A DNA stretch of 53,599 bases from a virus, in IMG/VR virus record IMGVR_UViG_3300044954_000264, positions 1-53,599 of that record; one strand, 5' to 3'. The translations under genes were made by a program, and so were the position numbers. The notes beneath the pieces are model-generated. The model did not search any database and had not been told where the DNA came from. It worked only from the letters and a program-made list of their open reading frames with translations. Shown piece after piece: positions 35,500-43,962 of this stretch (position 1 is the first letter of the stretch; each line of letters begins with the position of its first letter).

Positions 35500-36628
35500 C
35501 TTAAAAGAATATATTGCCCTGCTCGTGGAAAAAGAAATTCGTCTTCTTTCCGAAGACGATGGTGGCGGAGGAGACTACGGCGGTTATGGGTTTGATATTG
35601 GTGCCTATGGCGGCGGCGGAACACCACCTGGACTTCTCAGGGCCATAGGCGGAGCCGTCAGTGACACCTTTAAAACAGCCGGGTATGCTGCTGAAAAAGT
35701 AGCCGGGGCTGCAATAGGACTGGTAAAAGGACTCAGCTATATTATTCCTACTATTTTAATTCCAGGTCTGGAGTTCAACTATGAACTCTTCAGAAAAGAT
35801 GAAAATGCCAGAATGGCAGAAATTAAAGGTAAATACAAGGATGTTCTCGGAAGAAACTGGGAAGCCCTAAAAGATCCCGATGTATTCGGTTTCTTGTTTC
35901 TTGCTAACCCACAGGCCATGCTTGGTTTTTCGGCAATCAAGAGAAGCCCTCTAGCCGTTCTCCATCTTCTTGAGACGATAACTGGCGGCATGGATTCTAT
36001 CACCAGTCTTAGACAAAGACTCGCCTCCTCGGCTGCCTACACCCCAAGAACAACCCCTCCGGCAACTCCTCCATCTGGCGGCGGGGGAGGAATGGGTTAT
36101 GATGATGGAGGCATGGGAGGATTTGGAGAAAGTCGCAAGAGAGGAAACAATCTCCTAGAACAAAATCCTGTTCCGCCACAGCAGCAGCAACAGCAACCGC
36201 CGCAGCAGCCTCAAGCCGCTCAGCAAGCAGGAGGCGTAGAACAAGAAATAATGGCCCTCATTAAGCAGCCAGAAGTTCAACAGGCCATTGCTTCCTCGCC
36301 TATTTTCCAAGATATGCAAAAGGCATCAGTTGACATTATGATGGCTCCAGTTTTAAGATTTCTAAAGGCCCAAAACCTTGAACAAATGAAGGGCTTTATA
36401 GATCCCGCTGCTATTGAAAAAGCAAAGGCAGAATTAAACAAAAATCCCGAGTTCCAAAAGGCAAACCCCCAAACCAAACAACAGGTGGCGGGAGAATTTA
36501 TCAAGAAGGTTAAACTTGCTTATGTAGATCAGTATGTTAAGTGGCTTTCAGGTATGACGAAAGACAATCCAGGAGCCAAGCCTGAGGTAAATGCCGCCGC
36601 TGCAAAGTTAAAGGCCGCAGTTAAATAA
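35486..36628 (+). CDS. Virion-type protein with amphipathic N-terminus and hydrophobic segment
   Basis: 380 residues from ATG 35486; an upstream in-frame ATG (35393) would lie wholly within the previous gene and is unlikely. The N-terminus NDLKEYIALLVEKEIRLLSE is of the recurring targeting type, with LVE and LSE sites followed by a Gly-rich linker. A hydrophobic segment, AAIGLVKGLSYIIPTILIPG (about 75-94), could insert in a membrane. Then come a helical middle, a Gly/Gln/Pro-rich linker and a helical C-terminus. I infer an internal head protein, possibly membrane-active at injection. It could instead be a structural protein with a buried hydrophobic helix. Confidence 0.55.
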   Translation: MQKNDLKEYIALLVEKEIRLLSEDDGGGGDYGGYGFDIGAYGGGGTPPGLLRAIGGAVSDTFKTAGYAAEKVAGAAIGLVKGLSYIIPTILIPGLEFNYELFRKDENARMAEIKGKYKDVLGRNWEALKDPDVFGFLFLANPQAMLGFSAIKRSPLAVLHLLETITGGMDSITSLRQRLASSAAYTPRTTPPATPPSGGGGGMGYDDGGMGGFGESRKRGNNLLEQNPVPPQQQQQQPPQQPQAAQQAGGVEQEIMALIKQPEVQQAIASSPIFQDMQKASVDIMMAPVLRFLKAQNLEQMKGFIDPAAIEKAKAELNKNPEFQKANPQTKQQVAGEFIKKVKLAYVDQYVKWLSGMTKDNPGAKPEVNAAAAKLKAAVK

Positions 36629-36690
36629 GAATATACACTCTGGTTTTAACAAATTAAGCTGTACTTGTTAGACATGGAGTAGTATTCTTT

Positions 36691-36954
36691 ATGACAGACG
36701 GTGCAGACTTACAGCCAAATTCACTAACAGACCTAAAGCCCATTATTAAGGAATTCGTTCAAAGACTCTCACAAATAGAGCATGAAATAGAAACCTTAAC
36801 TAATGACAAAAAAGAACTTTTTGAGGAGTTCTCTCAGAAGGTGGACATTAAGGAATTAAAAGCCGCTCTTAGAGTTCACAAAATACAACAAAAAGTGAGT
36901 CATAGGTTTGCTTTTGATAGCATTCTAGAATGTTTAGAGGATCCAACCTCCTAA
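36691..36954 (+). CDS. Small coiled-coil protein, GapR/DUF2312-like
   Basis: 87 residues: IKEFVQRLSQIEHEIETLTN followed by 'DIKELKAALRVHKIQ' follows the layout of the GapR/DUF2312 family (a helix with 'R...LE.E....D...', then 'D.K.LR...R'). GapR-type proteins bind AT-rich or overtwisted DNA as dimers. The coiled-coil region is clear, but the family assignment is weak. It is followed after 8 bases by the next gene, whose ribosome site (AAAGGA) overlaps its stop. Confidence 0.45.
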   Translation: MTDGADLQPNSLTDLKPIIKEFVQRLSQIEHEIETLTNDKKELFEEFSQKVDIKELKAALRVHKIQQKVSHRFAFDSILECLEDPTS

Positions 36955-36962
36955 AGGAAACT

Positions 36963-37361
36963 ATGGCGCAAACCAAAAATAATGACAAGTACGAAATTCC
37001 CACAATTCTATACGAGGAACCAAGGCCCGGGGAACCACCAAATCCAATTCCCTATATTGACGTTCCAAAAGATGGAAAAATGCCACCTGTTTTATTTATC
37101 TTTGAATATAAACAAACAGGTGAGTTTGAACCAGGCCCTAATGGGAATCCTATAGAAATAATTGATCAGTTGCCACATAAGTTCTTGGACATGGAATTTC
37201 TAAAGGAAAAACTTCCACCTCACTTGAATGACATGGTTAGAACTTTAGTTGGAATGAAGCCACTAAAAGAAGCCCAGAAAGAGGGTCAGGTTATTCTTGA
37301 TAAAGTACATCAGAATGTTGAGCAAAAAATTGCTGACACCAAAAAGAAAAAGAAGGACTGA
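36963..37361 (+). CDS. Hypothetical Pro-rich protein
   Basis: 132 residues. ATG 36963 has a good AAAGGA site; an in-frame ATG at 36930 is inside the previous gene and is not preferred. The N-terminal half is Pro-rich (ILYEEPRPGEPPNPIPYIDV) and the C-terminal half charged and helical, ending ADTKKKKKD. It has no recognisable motif. It is part of a plus-strand run of small genes upstream of GroEL, spaced by only a few bases. Confidence 0.5.
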   Translation: MAQTKNNDKYEIPTILYEEPRPGEPPNPIPYIDVPKDGKMPPVLFIFEYKQTGEFEPGPNGNPIEIIDQLPHKFLDMEFLKEKLPPHLNDMVRTLVGMKPLKEAQKEGQVILDKVHQNVEQKIADTKKKKKD

Positions 37362-37366
37362 AAAAT

Positions 37367-37570
37367 ATGAGATTACATAAAAGTGTTATTGATAAATTAG
37401 TTTACCTTTGCCAGACATATGGGGGTTATGAACATGAGCACAAACTTCGTGCCAAGTTTAATGAAGTAGACCTTACTCCGTATGAAAGAAAAGAGCAAAA
37501 TACGGGCGAGGTTATTCTGGTTCTTACGGATGACTATATCCGCGAGCTAGAAGGTAAGAAAAAGGCTTGA
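37367..37570 (+). CDS. Small hypothetical protein
   Basis: 67 residues, unrecognised, charged and mixed helix/strand (MRLHKSVIDKLVYLCQTYGG; GEVILVLTDDYIRELEGKKK). It begins five bases after the previous stop and ends with TGA. The tight spacing supports it being a real gene in the operon. No function can be assigned. Confidence 0.5.
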   Translation: MRLHKSVIDKLVYLCQTYGGYEHEHKLRAKFNEVDLTPYERKEQNTGEVILVLTDDYIRELEGKKKA

Positions 37571-37573
37571 AAA

Positions 37574-37590
37574 TCCAAGTACAATACTTG
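37574..37590 (+). promoter_or_regulatory. Short perfect hairpin before a ribosome site
   Basis: CCAAGTA, a three-base loop CAA, and TACTTGG form a seven-pair hairpin. It is followed at once by TGGAG and then, after ten bases, the ATG of the next gene (37606). It may mark a processing site or tune translation. Confidence 0.3.
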
Positions 37591-37605
37591 GTGGAGTATA
37601 GATAA

Positions 37606-38220
37606 ATGGAAACCAAAAATTTTGAAATTGGACAAGTTGTCTATATTTTGTCTGAGCAGGCTCAAACAATTCTTCCAGGAATTGTTGCAGAGGAAGTGGT
37701 CATTAGAAAACTTACAGGAAATAGTGTTTCCTGGAAAATAAAAGTAGGCCATGGAGACAAAGCCAAACTATTTGACTCTGCTAAAATAAAGGGAGAAGTG
37801 TATGGCTCTCTCGATGAAGTGAGAGCCATAATGACTAAACGCCTAAACGAATATATTGATAAAATTTCTTTAGAGGCGCAGGAACGTGTTGAAAAGTGGT
37901 ATGGTAAAGAAATAGCAGACAGGGAAAGGCAGCAGCAGTCTCAAATGACCGTACCAAGCCCTCCTAGTGTTGACGACAGAATAGACCCAGATATTTTATT
38001 ATCTACCATCGAAAACGGTCCTCCTTCCCCTAAGTTTACCCCGGATGCCACAGCTATGTCGGCAGATCCCAAAAGGGCACTAAAAAGCCATCTAACGTCT
38101 CTTGCCATTCCATCTCCAGAAGAAGATTTGGAGTCTGGCGAGGGTGAAACTTTCATTCAGGGGCCAAATGGGGAAAGAATTCGTGTTAGAATGCCAAAAC
38201 CAAAAATGACTCTATCTTGA
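37606..38220 (+). CDS. Hypothetical protein upstream of GroEL
   Basis: 204 residues. Residues 1-65 look like a small beta barrel (FEIGQVVYILSEQAQTILPG; 'VSWKIKVGHGDKAKLFDS'), followed by a helix (LNEYIDKISLEAQERVEKWY) and a disordered, Pro/Ser/Asp-rich tail ending in RIRVRMPKPKMTLS. Its stop lies 12 bases before the GroEL start. I do not recognise a family; the location suggests co-expression with the chaperonin. Confidence 0.5.
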   Translation: METKNFEIGQVVYILSEQAQTILPGIVAEEVVIRKLTGNSVSWKIKVGHGDKAKLFDSAKIKGEVYGSLDEVRAIMTKRLNEYIDKISLEAQERVEKWYGKEIADRERQQQSQMTVPSPPSVDDRIDPDILLSTIENGPPSPKFTPDATAMSADPKRALKSHLTSLAIPSPEEDLESGEGETFIQGPNGERIRVRMPKPKMTLS

Positions 38221-38232
38221 TGTGTTTATAGT

Positions 38233-39987
38233 ATGACAAATATTCCCCAGCACCAACAGACAACTAATTCGTCTCAAAAGCAAGAAGTAGTTTTTGAGGA
38301 AAAGGCACACGAGGAAATCCTTAAGGGTGCTACCATTTTAGCAAAGGCAGTTAGGTCAACAATGGGACCTAGTGGTCATGGAGTTATCATTGACTACAAA
38401 AACAAGGCACCCCTTATTACAAAAGACGGTGTAACGGTTGCAAAGTCCATAAACCTAAAAGATAAAATGCAAAATATCGGAGCAGAGCTTCTAAAAGAAA
38501 TTGCTTCTAAAACAAACGAATTATCTGGAGATGGAACTACTACCGCTACCGTTCTTGGACATGGGCTTCTGGCTCAGGGAATAAAAATGATTGCCACCGG
38601 AAGGTCTGCCATCGGCCTGAAAAAAGGCATTGACCTAGGGTGCAAGGAAGTAATAGACTTTCTAAAGGAAAACTGCGTTCCAGTTAGCAGCGAAAAAGAT
38701 ATAGTTGCAATTGGGACAATCTCGGCCAACGGTGACCAAAAAATTGGAGAACTTTTATCAGATGCCATCAATAAAGTTGGGGCAGATGGTATTATAACCG
38801 TAGAGCCGGCAAAAAGCGTGAATACTCAACTAGAGGTAGTTGAGGGACTTCAGATTGAAAGCGGATACCTGTCACCATACTTTGTAACAAATGGTGAAAA
38901 GCTGGTTTGTGAACTCCGTGAACCATATATTCTTCTTACCAACAGGAGAATATCATCACTGGATGACATAGTGCCAGTTCTAGAAACCGTTTACCGCGCA
39001 GGAAAACCGCTCCTTATCGTTGCAGACGAAATCGAAGGAGAAGCACTGCATACTCTTATTGTAAACAAGATGAAGGAAAAAATAAGCGTGTGCGCAATCA
39101 AGGCTCCTTCCTACGGGGAAAATAGAACCGATATTTTACAGGATATAAATTGTGTTATTGGCGGCAAAATAATTGACCTGTCCTCCGAGACTCAGCTAAA
39201 AAATATTCAACTTGCTCACTTTGGAACTTGCAAAAAAGTAATTGTCAGTAGGACAGCCACAACAATAATTGGTTCCTCGGATTCAAAAACAAAAGAAGCC
39301 ATAGCCGGAAGAATGCAAATGCTCAGAAATACCCTTTCTGATGGCACCTTGGACGATCTTCACACAAATAGATTTAGGAAGCGTCTTGCAAAACTATCTG
39401 GTGGCGTAGCTGTTATCAAGGTAGGTGGGTCTACCGAAGTAGAAATCCTTGAAAAAAAAGACAGAGTAGAGGATGCCCTTAACGCCACGATTGCTGCCAC
39501 TCAAGAGGGAATCGTTCCTGGTGGGGGTAGTGCTCTTTTTTATGCGGCACTACATCTTAGAAAAATGCTGGTAGAGGATGAAGTTTGGAAAACTCTTCCA
39601 GAGGACGTTGCCGCCGGCATTCAGGTTGTAGCAAATACCTGTGAACTTCCCCTTAGGACCATAGTAGAAAATACCGGCACTACATCGGAAATAGTAGTGG
39701 CCAAACTAAAAGATTTTGTGGCAACAAATAACCTTAGTCTCAAAAAGAAAAGAAAAATGGATATAGGCCACAAAAATATTATAGAGTGGGATAATCCACT
39801 ATTGCCATCCATGGTTTTCAAGGAAATACTAGGGTATGATGCCGCAAATCACGAATATGGAGACTTACTTGGTAAGGGCATTATTGACCCGGTAAAGGTA
39901 ACAAGATATGCCCTTGAACACGCATGTTCTGTTATTGGGCTGGTATTAACCTGCAGTGCAGTTATAATTAACCAAGAAGAGGAATGA
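38233..39987 (+). CDS. groEL: GroEL-type chaperonin
   Basis: 584 residues (bacterial GroEL about 548). [15 protein letters not shown], '[12 protein letters not shown]', [14 protein letters not shown] (ATP site) and '[16 protein letters not shown]', 'PGGGSAL' are canonical group I chaperonin motifs; the Asp needed for ATP hydrolysis (VEDAL) is present. The apical domain contains [13 protein letters not shown]. The GGM-rich tail of bacterial GroEL is absent and the C-terminus is longer and different. It probably folds capsid or other virion proteins. A GroES-like gene exists elsewhere (48007-48284) but appears frameshifted. Confidence 0.97.
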   Translation: MTNIPQHQQTTNSSQKQEVVFEEKAHEEILKGATILAKAVRSTMGPSGHGVIIDYKNKAPLITKDGVTVAKSINLKDKMQNIGAELLKEIASKTNELSGDGTTTATVLGHGLLAQGIKMIATGRSAIGLKKGIDLGCKEVIDFLKENCVPVSSEKDIVAIGTISANGDQKIGELLSDAINKVGADGIITVEPAKSVNTQLEVVEGLQIESGYLSPYFVTNGEKLVCELREPYILLTNRRISSLDDIVPVLETVYRAGKPLLIVADEIEGEALHTLIVNKMKEKISVCAIKAPSYGENRTDILQDINCVIGGKIIDLSSETQLKNIQLAHFGTCKKVIVSRTATTIIGSSDSKTKEAIAGRMQMLRNTLSDGTLDDLHTNRFRKRLAKLSGGVAVIKVGGSTEVEILEKKDRVEDALNATIAATQEGIVPGGGSALFYAALHLRKMLVEDEVWKTLPEDVAAGIQVVANTCELPLRTIVENTGTTSEIVVAKLKDFVATNNLSLKKKRKMDIGHKNIIEWDNPLLPSMVFKEILGYDAANHEYGDLLGKGIIDPVKVTRYALEHACSVIGLVLTCSAVIINQEEE

Positions 39988-39990
39988 AAT

Positions 39991-40341
39991 ATGGCAGTAG
40001 GACACAGAATAATGGCAAAACCGGTAGGTTCCGGTACTGTTTTTAATACGTCAACCAAGGAGGACATGGTGCTTGTGTACAAGCTCATGCAGGACTCCTC
40101 TGGAAAGATGATCCAAGATACCACTGGTGGCGCCCTCGTAGAGCGCGCAGGGGGCGTTAAGGCTGGTTCTACCGGCGTCATCGTAGGTCCGTCCATCAAG
40201 GTACCGAGACGCTGCCTGATCGAGTACAAAGACGTTCCGGCAGCCATGGGTGTAGACCTGGTTGACATTTATCCTGTTCAGTTTGACCACTACTCTGGAA
40301 TTGGTTTTCTTCCAGGTGATGCAATAAAGCAGATTTCCTGA
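39991..40341 (+). CDS. Small, probably highly expressed protein, possible capsid decoration protein
   Basis: 116 residues, predicted beta-rich (VLVYKLMQDSSGKMIQDTTG; 'AGSTGVIVGPSIKVPRRCLI'). Its codon use is GC-richer and strongly biased to C-ending codons, like the major capsid gene and unlike GroEL, three bases upstream. AGAGGA lies 8 bases before ATG. Such bias suggests an abundant virion protein, so a head decoration or minor tail protein is possible. It is not GroES: the mobile-loop and conserved GroES residues are missing. No family recognised. Confidence 0.5.
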   Translation: MAVGHRIMAKPVGSGTVFNTSTKEDMVLVYKLMQDSSGKMIQDTTGGALVERAGGVKAGSTGVIVGPSIKVPRRCLIEYKDVPAAMGVDLVDIYPVQFDHYSGIGFLPGDAIKQIS

Positions 40342-40354
40342 AAAAGAAGATTCG

Positions 40355-40681
40355 ATGTCTTCTTCTGATTATTTGCCGCCGGGAGTCTACTCGGATATTG
40401 TTCCAAAGGTAGGAAACCTTTACGAGTGTTCCTATGGAACGATATTATTGCTTAAAGTTTCCTACGGAAATCCTAAGAAAAAGGGAATTCTGGAATGGGG
40501 CTGGCAAATGATACAAGGAAACAATCAGCCTGATGAGATTGACTGGGTAGAAAGAAAAGATAAAAATTCCTTGATGAAGTTAGATTTTTTCTCACTTACG
40601 GAGCGAGTAAAAAAGTCACTTATAATTGAGGTAAATTCCTTTGGATATTTCTTCGGGGATCTAAAAGACCTAGAAGAATAA
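40355..40681 (+). CDS. Hypothetical protein
   Basis: 108 residues, unrecognised, mixed alpha/beta with many aromatic residues (GTILLLKVSYGNPKKKGILE; 'IIEVNSFGYFFGDLKDLEE'). It begins 13 bases after the previous gene. Its stop (TAA at 40679-40681) is 3 bases from the convergent end of the Dps-like gene. Nothing in the sequence indicates function. Confidence 0.5.
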   Translation: MSSSDYLPPGVYSDIVPKVGNLYECSYGTILLLKVSYGNPKKKGILEWGWQMIQGNNQPDEIDWVERKDKNSLMKLDFFSLTERVKKSLIIEVNSFGYFFGDLKDLEE

Positions 40682-40684
40682 AAA

Positions 40685-41212
40685 CTATCCAACAACCCTT
40701 CTCTTCAAGAGATAAACATTTCCCTCATGTTTGTCGGCAATGCCACCAAGAAGGTTTTCAAGTCCTCTGGTAAGGAGACCCTGGGCTTCAAGTTTGTCCA
40801 TGACTGCCTCAATAAGCTGTATAAATAACTGCTCAGCCTCTAGAGACTTTCTGGCAAAGTCCTCACTCGTGGAATGCTCTTTTACGGCTTTAAGAAAAGA
40901 GCTAAGATTTATTACATGCTTTGAAAAGTTGGCCAAACTGCCAATCCCAAGCCCTACCATTTTTTCCGCAAGTCCATCTATGTCTTCATTGGCTACGCCA
41001 TACACTCTTTCGAAAAGAAGATGGTCGGCATAAAATGTAGGTCCAGAAGCCTGCCAGTGATGGACCTGGTGAAGAATTGCCAGACCTCTAAGGGAGCCTA
41101 TAACAACTGCCAGTTCCGCATATTTTTCTCCAGGAAACATGGCCAAACCACTTTCAAGCAGTCTTGCAACTGCAATATTCTCAGATAATTCAGGTTTTTG
41201 TAATGGAAGCAT
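40685..41212 (-). CDS. Dps/ferritin-like protein
   Basis: 175 residues. HHWQASGPTFYADHLLFERV followed by 'NEDIDGLAEKMVGLG' lines up with the Dps ferroxidase region of E. coli ('HWNMRG..F...H.M.D.F' then 'D..D..AER...LG'). The iron-ligand positions are His 51/52, His 64, Glu 68, Asp 79 and Glu 83. Length is typical of Dps (about 167). Dps dodecamers oxidise iron and protect or condense DNA. The C-terminus has no obvious Lys-rich DNA-binding tail. It ends with TAG and is divergent from the gene at 41278. Confidence 0.6.
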   Translation of the reverse strand: MLPLQKPELSENIAVARLLESGLAMFPGEKYAELAVVIGSLRGLAILHQVHHWQASGPTFYADHLLFERVYGVANEDIDGLAEKMVGLGIGSLANFSKHVINLSSFLKAVKEHSTSEDFARKSLEAEQLFIQLIEAVMDKLEAQGLLTRGLENLLGGIADKHEGNVYLLKRRVVG

Positions 41213-41277
41213 TTAAACCTCTGTATTTACTTAAGTATATTTACTAAAACATACTTAATACATAAGAAGGCAAATAC

Positions 41278-41724
41278 ATGACATACGGCAATTCCCGCTC
41301 AGGAGCAAATAACGTTGGCGAATATCAGGCATCTGGATTGCCCTGGGTTACCAGTTCAGTTTTAACGGCAACTCCCTTTAAGGTAGAATTTCCTTATGTT
41401 ACCAACCACATAAGCATTTATGGAGGCACCGGGTCAACAGATGGAGTCCGCCTAGGATTCAGTCTAAACGGAGTAAATGGAAGCAACTATGCCCTTGTGA
41501 AGGGCGGGGGCTCATGGGTAAATTTTGACATTAGGTGCAAAGAAGTGTATATAAGATCAGACGTTGGAACTGTGGCTATGTCCATGTGCGTTGGCCTTAC
41601 CATGATAGAAAATAAGTCTTTCCCTGTTCTTACCGCCTCTGCAATCTACGGGGCAAATGTCACCGGTTCTTTGTTTGGTTACGGAAAACCAGGAGATCCG
41701 GGAGTCGGCAGCGGATTGGGTTGA
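41278..41724 (+). CDS. Small beta-rich virion-type protein
   Basis: 148 residues, rich in Gly, Ser and Val, with alternating hydrophobic residues (VRLGFSLNGVNGSNYALVKG; 'WVNFDIRCKEVYIRSD') and a Gly/Pro tail (GYGKPGDPGVGSGLG). GAAGG stands about 10 bases before ATG. It resembles short capsid-surface or head-fibre proteins in composition; I recognise no exact family. It lies alone on the plus strand between two minus-strand genes. Confidence 0.5.
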   Translation: MTYGNSRSGANNVGEYQASGLPWVTSSVLTATPFKVEFPYVTNHISIYGGTGSTDGVRLGFSLNGVNGSNYALVKGGGSWVNFDIRCKEVYIRSDVGTVAMSMCVGLTMIENKSFPVLTASAIYGANVTGSLFGYGKPGDPGVGSGLG

Positions 41725-41729
41725 ACGGC

Positions 41730-42200
41730 TTACTGTTGGTCTACACCGCCATCGTCACCACCGCCATCGTCACCACCGCCATCATTTTTTTGGGATGGTG
41801 GCGCGACGGGCTTACCATTAGCCGCCTGGGACAATACCTTTTCAAAAGAAGCACAGATGATTAATATTTCTGCCATGTGGGCAGCAATTTTCTTTTTGTG
41901 CAATCTTTGCTCGTTTATAATTGCTAGATTGTAAAGCTGGTTAAACCATCTTTCATAGACAGAAAAGATTTCTTGAACGGGCATCTTGGCGTCCATTAGC
42001 TTGAAATATTCTGTACGGATGGAGGGATCAAGCCAAATGGAATTATTTTCCTGTTCCTTCGATATCTTGAGCTTCACCATCTTTCTAGTGGAAAGCAACT
42101 TGGATATCTCTAGGAATATCTCCAGGAATTCTTCCGACTTCTTAGCCATGTAGGCATTTTCTACGGGGCTACAATCTGCTAAAGTATTAGAAGGTATCAT
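41730..42200 (-). CDS. Hypothetical helical protein with GGGDD repeats
   Basis: 156 residues, largely helical, ending in a low-complexity tail made of repeated GGGDD units. No motif is recognised. At DNA level the tail is a short tandem repeat (41742-41785), prone to length change. The gene's ATG is 5 bases from the 3' end of the tRNA-Thr gene at 42205, which suggests it shares the transcript of the Ro60 gene and tRNA. Confidence 0.5.
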   Translation of the reverse strand: MIPSNTLADCSPVENAYMAKKSEEFLEIFLEISKLLSTRKMVKLKISKEQENNSIWLDPSIRTEYFKLMDAKMPVQEIFSVYERWFNQLYNLAIINEQRLHKKKIAAHMAEILIICASFEKVLSQAANGKPVAPPSQKNDGGGDDGGGDDGGVDQQ

Positions 42201-42204
42201 TTAA

Positions 42205-42277
42205 AGCTCCCATTGGGATTTGAACCCAAATTTCTGCTGTACGAGAGCAGTGTACTTGGCCGTTGTACGAAAGGAGC
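42205..42277 (-). tRNA. tRNA-Thr (anticodon CGT)
   Basis: 73 bases with complete cloverleaf: acceptor GCTCCTT/TGGGAGC, D-stem GTAC/GTAC, anticodon stem CTGCT/AGCAG with loop CTCGTAC, and T-arm TTGGG-TTCAAAT-CCCAA. CCA is not encoded. It lies between the Ro60 gene and a small gene and would be co-transcribed. Confidence 0.8.
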
Positions 42278-42324
42278 AAGTATGTCCCACTAAGTAGTAT
42301 AGCAGGACATTTTAATGGTGCAAA

Positions 42325-43962
42325 TTATTCTAGCTTGTTGCCGTCGTCTGTTTCCGTCGTAGACGCTACCGACCGAGAAGCACCATCAAACTCTGTTATT
42401 TTCTTAACCCAATATTCAGGTTCGCCAGTTCCCTTAACGAACTCATCAATTACGGTGAATACAGCATCGCTGAATCCACCTACATTAAGGCGTTCTTTTG
42501 CATCCGGGGCCTGAACTGTTGTATTTGGCGTAAGGTCAATGCAAACCAGCTTTGCTTTAGGATTTCGATTCTTGAACTTCTGCCACTCGCTCATAAGAGT
42601 CGTGGCCGGACCATGATAGTTACCACGATCATACCAAGACTCATTGTCGGAGACAACAATCACGAGATCGCCCTTACGGGAGTTTTCGTTAAGCAGTCTA
42701 ACAAAGGAGGAGCAATCAGTACCACCGCCAGGCGTAGCAATTTTTCTAGCATTGGTCATAACGGAATCACGACCATTTAGATTAACAGGCTTAGCTTGTG
42801 TGTCGAAAGTAAATACTTCCGTTTCCTCATTCTTACGCTTTATTGCGGAAGCAATAAGAGCAGCCACCTGACGACAGGAGGTTTTAGAGGTGGCAGAACC
42901 ACGATAACCGGACACGGAAGAATCCATGGAACCGGAGATATCTACGCCGACAAAGATTTTACCAGAAAACGTTGGTACGTTTTCAATAGAGTGCTCCATA
43001 GCATCCTGCAGGGCATTTATTACGCTCTGCGGAATGTCTGTAGATTGTTCAGTGTTAAGGTATGCCGTGAAAAGCTGATATGGGAAAGCCTTGGCCTTCT
43101 CAACGAGAGACTTGTCACGAAGCCTGTCAGCTACAAGCTTAGCAATTTCAGAATTCTTGAAAACCCCGTGGCGAGCGAAGGTATTAAGATTCATTCTCGT
43201 CATCTGCCACTTTGCATTTCTGGCAATAGACTCCCACTCTGCCGTAGCTAGAGGAAGTGCCGTAAGCATCTGGAAATTGACATTTGGAATCTTGGCTTCT
43301 CCAAAATTACGGTTCTTGTTGGCCATAGCAGCCTTAAATGCCTCAAACTCCTGAACGATGCCAGGAAGAACAGAAGCATCGTGCTTCTTGTCCATAATGT
43401 AGGCATATAGAGCTTCCCTCGTCTTTGTCTCTGGACGTGGGTGAACCATCTTGATAATGTCCGACAGAGACGGGTCATTACCAACCGAGTCGTTAAAAAT
43501 CTGATTGTCGCTTCTGGTTTCCAGCCACTTCTCAATCATGCGCTTTGGAGCAGTTCCAAGAGATTTACGACCGGTTACACCCGAACGCATAATCTGAACA
43601 AAGTTGCGGACCATCTTTCCGTTATCCATTACCTTTGGGAAGGTAATCTTGAACATGTCGATGTCCCTAGCGGCTAGTGTAGCCAGAAGAAATGCCGGCA
43701 TATCCTTCATAAAGGCAGAATTTCTAGAGTACACAGCAAGGCTCGAAATAAAGGCCGTGTCAACCTTGTTGACAAGGCTTTTAATTTCCTCAAGCTGCTT
43801 AACAGCATCCGAATAGAAGGTATTTCCGAACATACCGGTGCAGGCAAACTGTGCAAGAGCATGTTTGTCTGTCATGCTGTAGGCTTTTCCTCCAGCCAAG
43901 TTCGTGGTGTCTGCAGCAGGAAGAGTCGTGCCAGCGGACTTAAAAATGTTTTTGTTTGCCAT
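42325..43962 (-). CDS. rsr: Ro60 / TROVE-domain RNA-binding protein
   Basis: 545 residues. The TROVE ring is recognisable from 'HALAQFACTGMFGNTFYSDA', 'FISSLAVYSRNSAFMKDMPAF', 'MRSGVTGRKSLGTAPKRMI'; the C-terminal VWA domain has a MIDAS (VGVDISGSM). Ro proteins bind the 3' ends of misfolded RNAs and Y RNAs, and in bacteria work with nucleases in RNA quality control. Codon use is biased to C-ending codons, suggesting strong expression. It is flanked by tRNA-Thr downstream and a 278-base gene-free region and a tRNA upstream, a setting that could hold a Y RNA. GAGACG-type purine-rich sequence precedes ATG 43962. Confidence 0.9.
   Translation of the reverse strand: MANKNIFKSAGTTLPAADTTNLAGGKAYSMTDKHALAQFACTGMFGNTFYSDAVKQLEEIKSLVNKVDTAFISSLAVYSRNSAFMKDMPAFLLATLAARDIDMFKITFPKVMDNGKMVRNFVQIMRSGVTGRKSLGTAPKRMIEKWLETRSDNQIFNDSVGNDPSLSDIIKMVHPRPETKTREALYAYIMDKKHDASVLPGIVQEFEAFKAAMANKNRNFGEAKIPNVNFQMLTALPLATAEWESIARNAKWQMTRMNLNTFARHGVFKNSEIAKLVADRLRDKSLVEKAKAFPYQLFTAYLNTEQSTDIPQSVINALQDAMEHSIENVPTFSGKIFVGVDISGSMDSSVSGYRGSATSKTSCRQVAALIASAIKRKNEETEVFTFDTQAKPVNLNGRDSVMTNARKIATPGGGTDCSSFVRLLNENSRKGDLVIVVSDNESWYDRGNYHGPATTLMSEWQKFKNRNPKAKLVCIDLTPNTTVQAPDAKERLNVGGFSDAVFTVIDEFVKGTGEPEYWVKKITEFDGASRSVASTTETDDGNKLE

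Noticed and set aside
39991-40341. GroES candidate because it follows GroEL
   Set aside because: The protein lacks the GroES strand and mobile-loop pattern; a much better GroES, though frameshifted, lies at 48007-48284.
41742-41785. Short tandem repeat as a CRISPR-like array
   Set aside because: It encodes the GGGDD tail of a protein and has no spacers.
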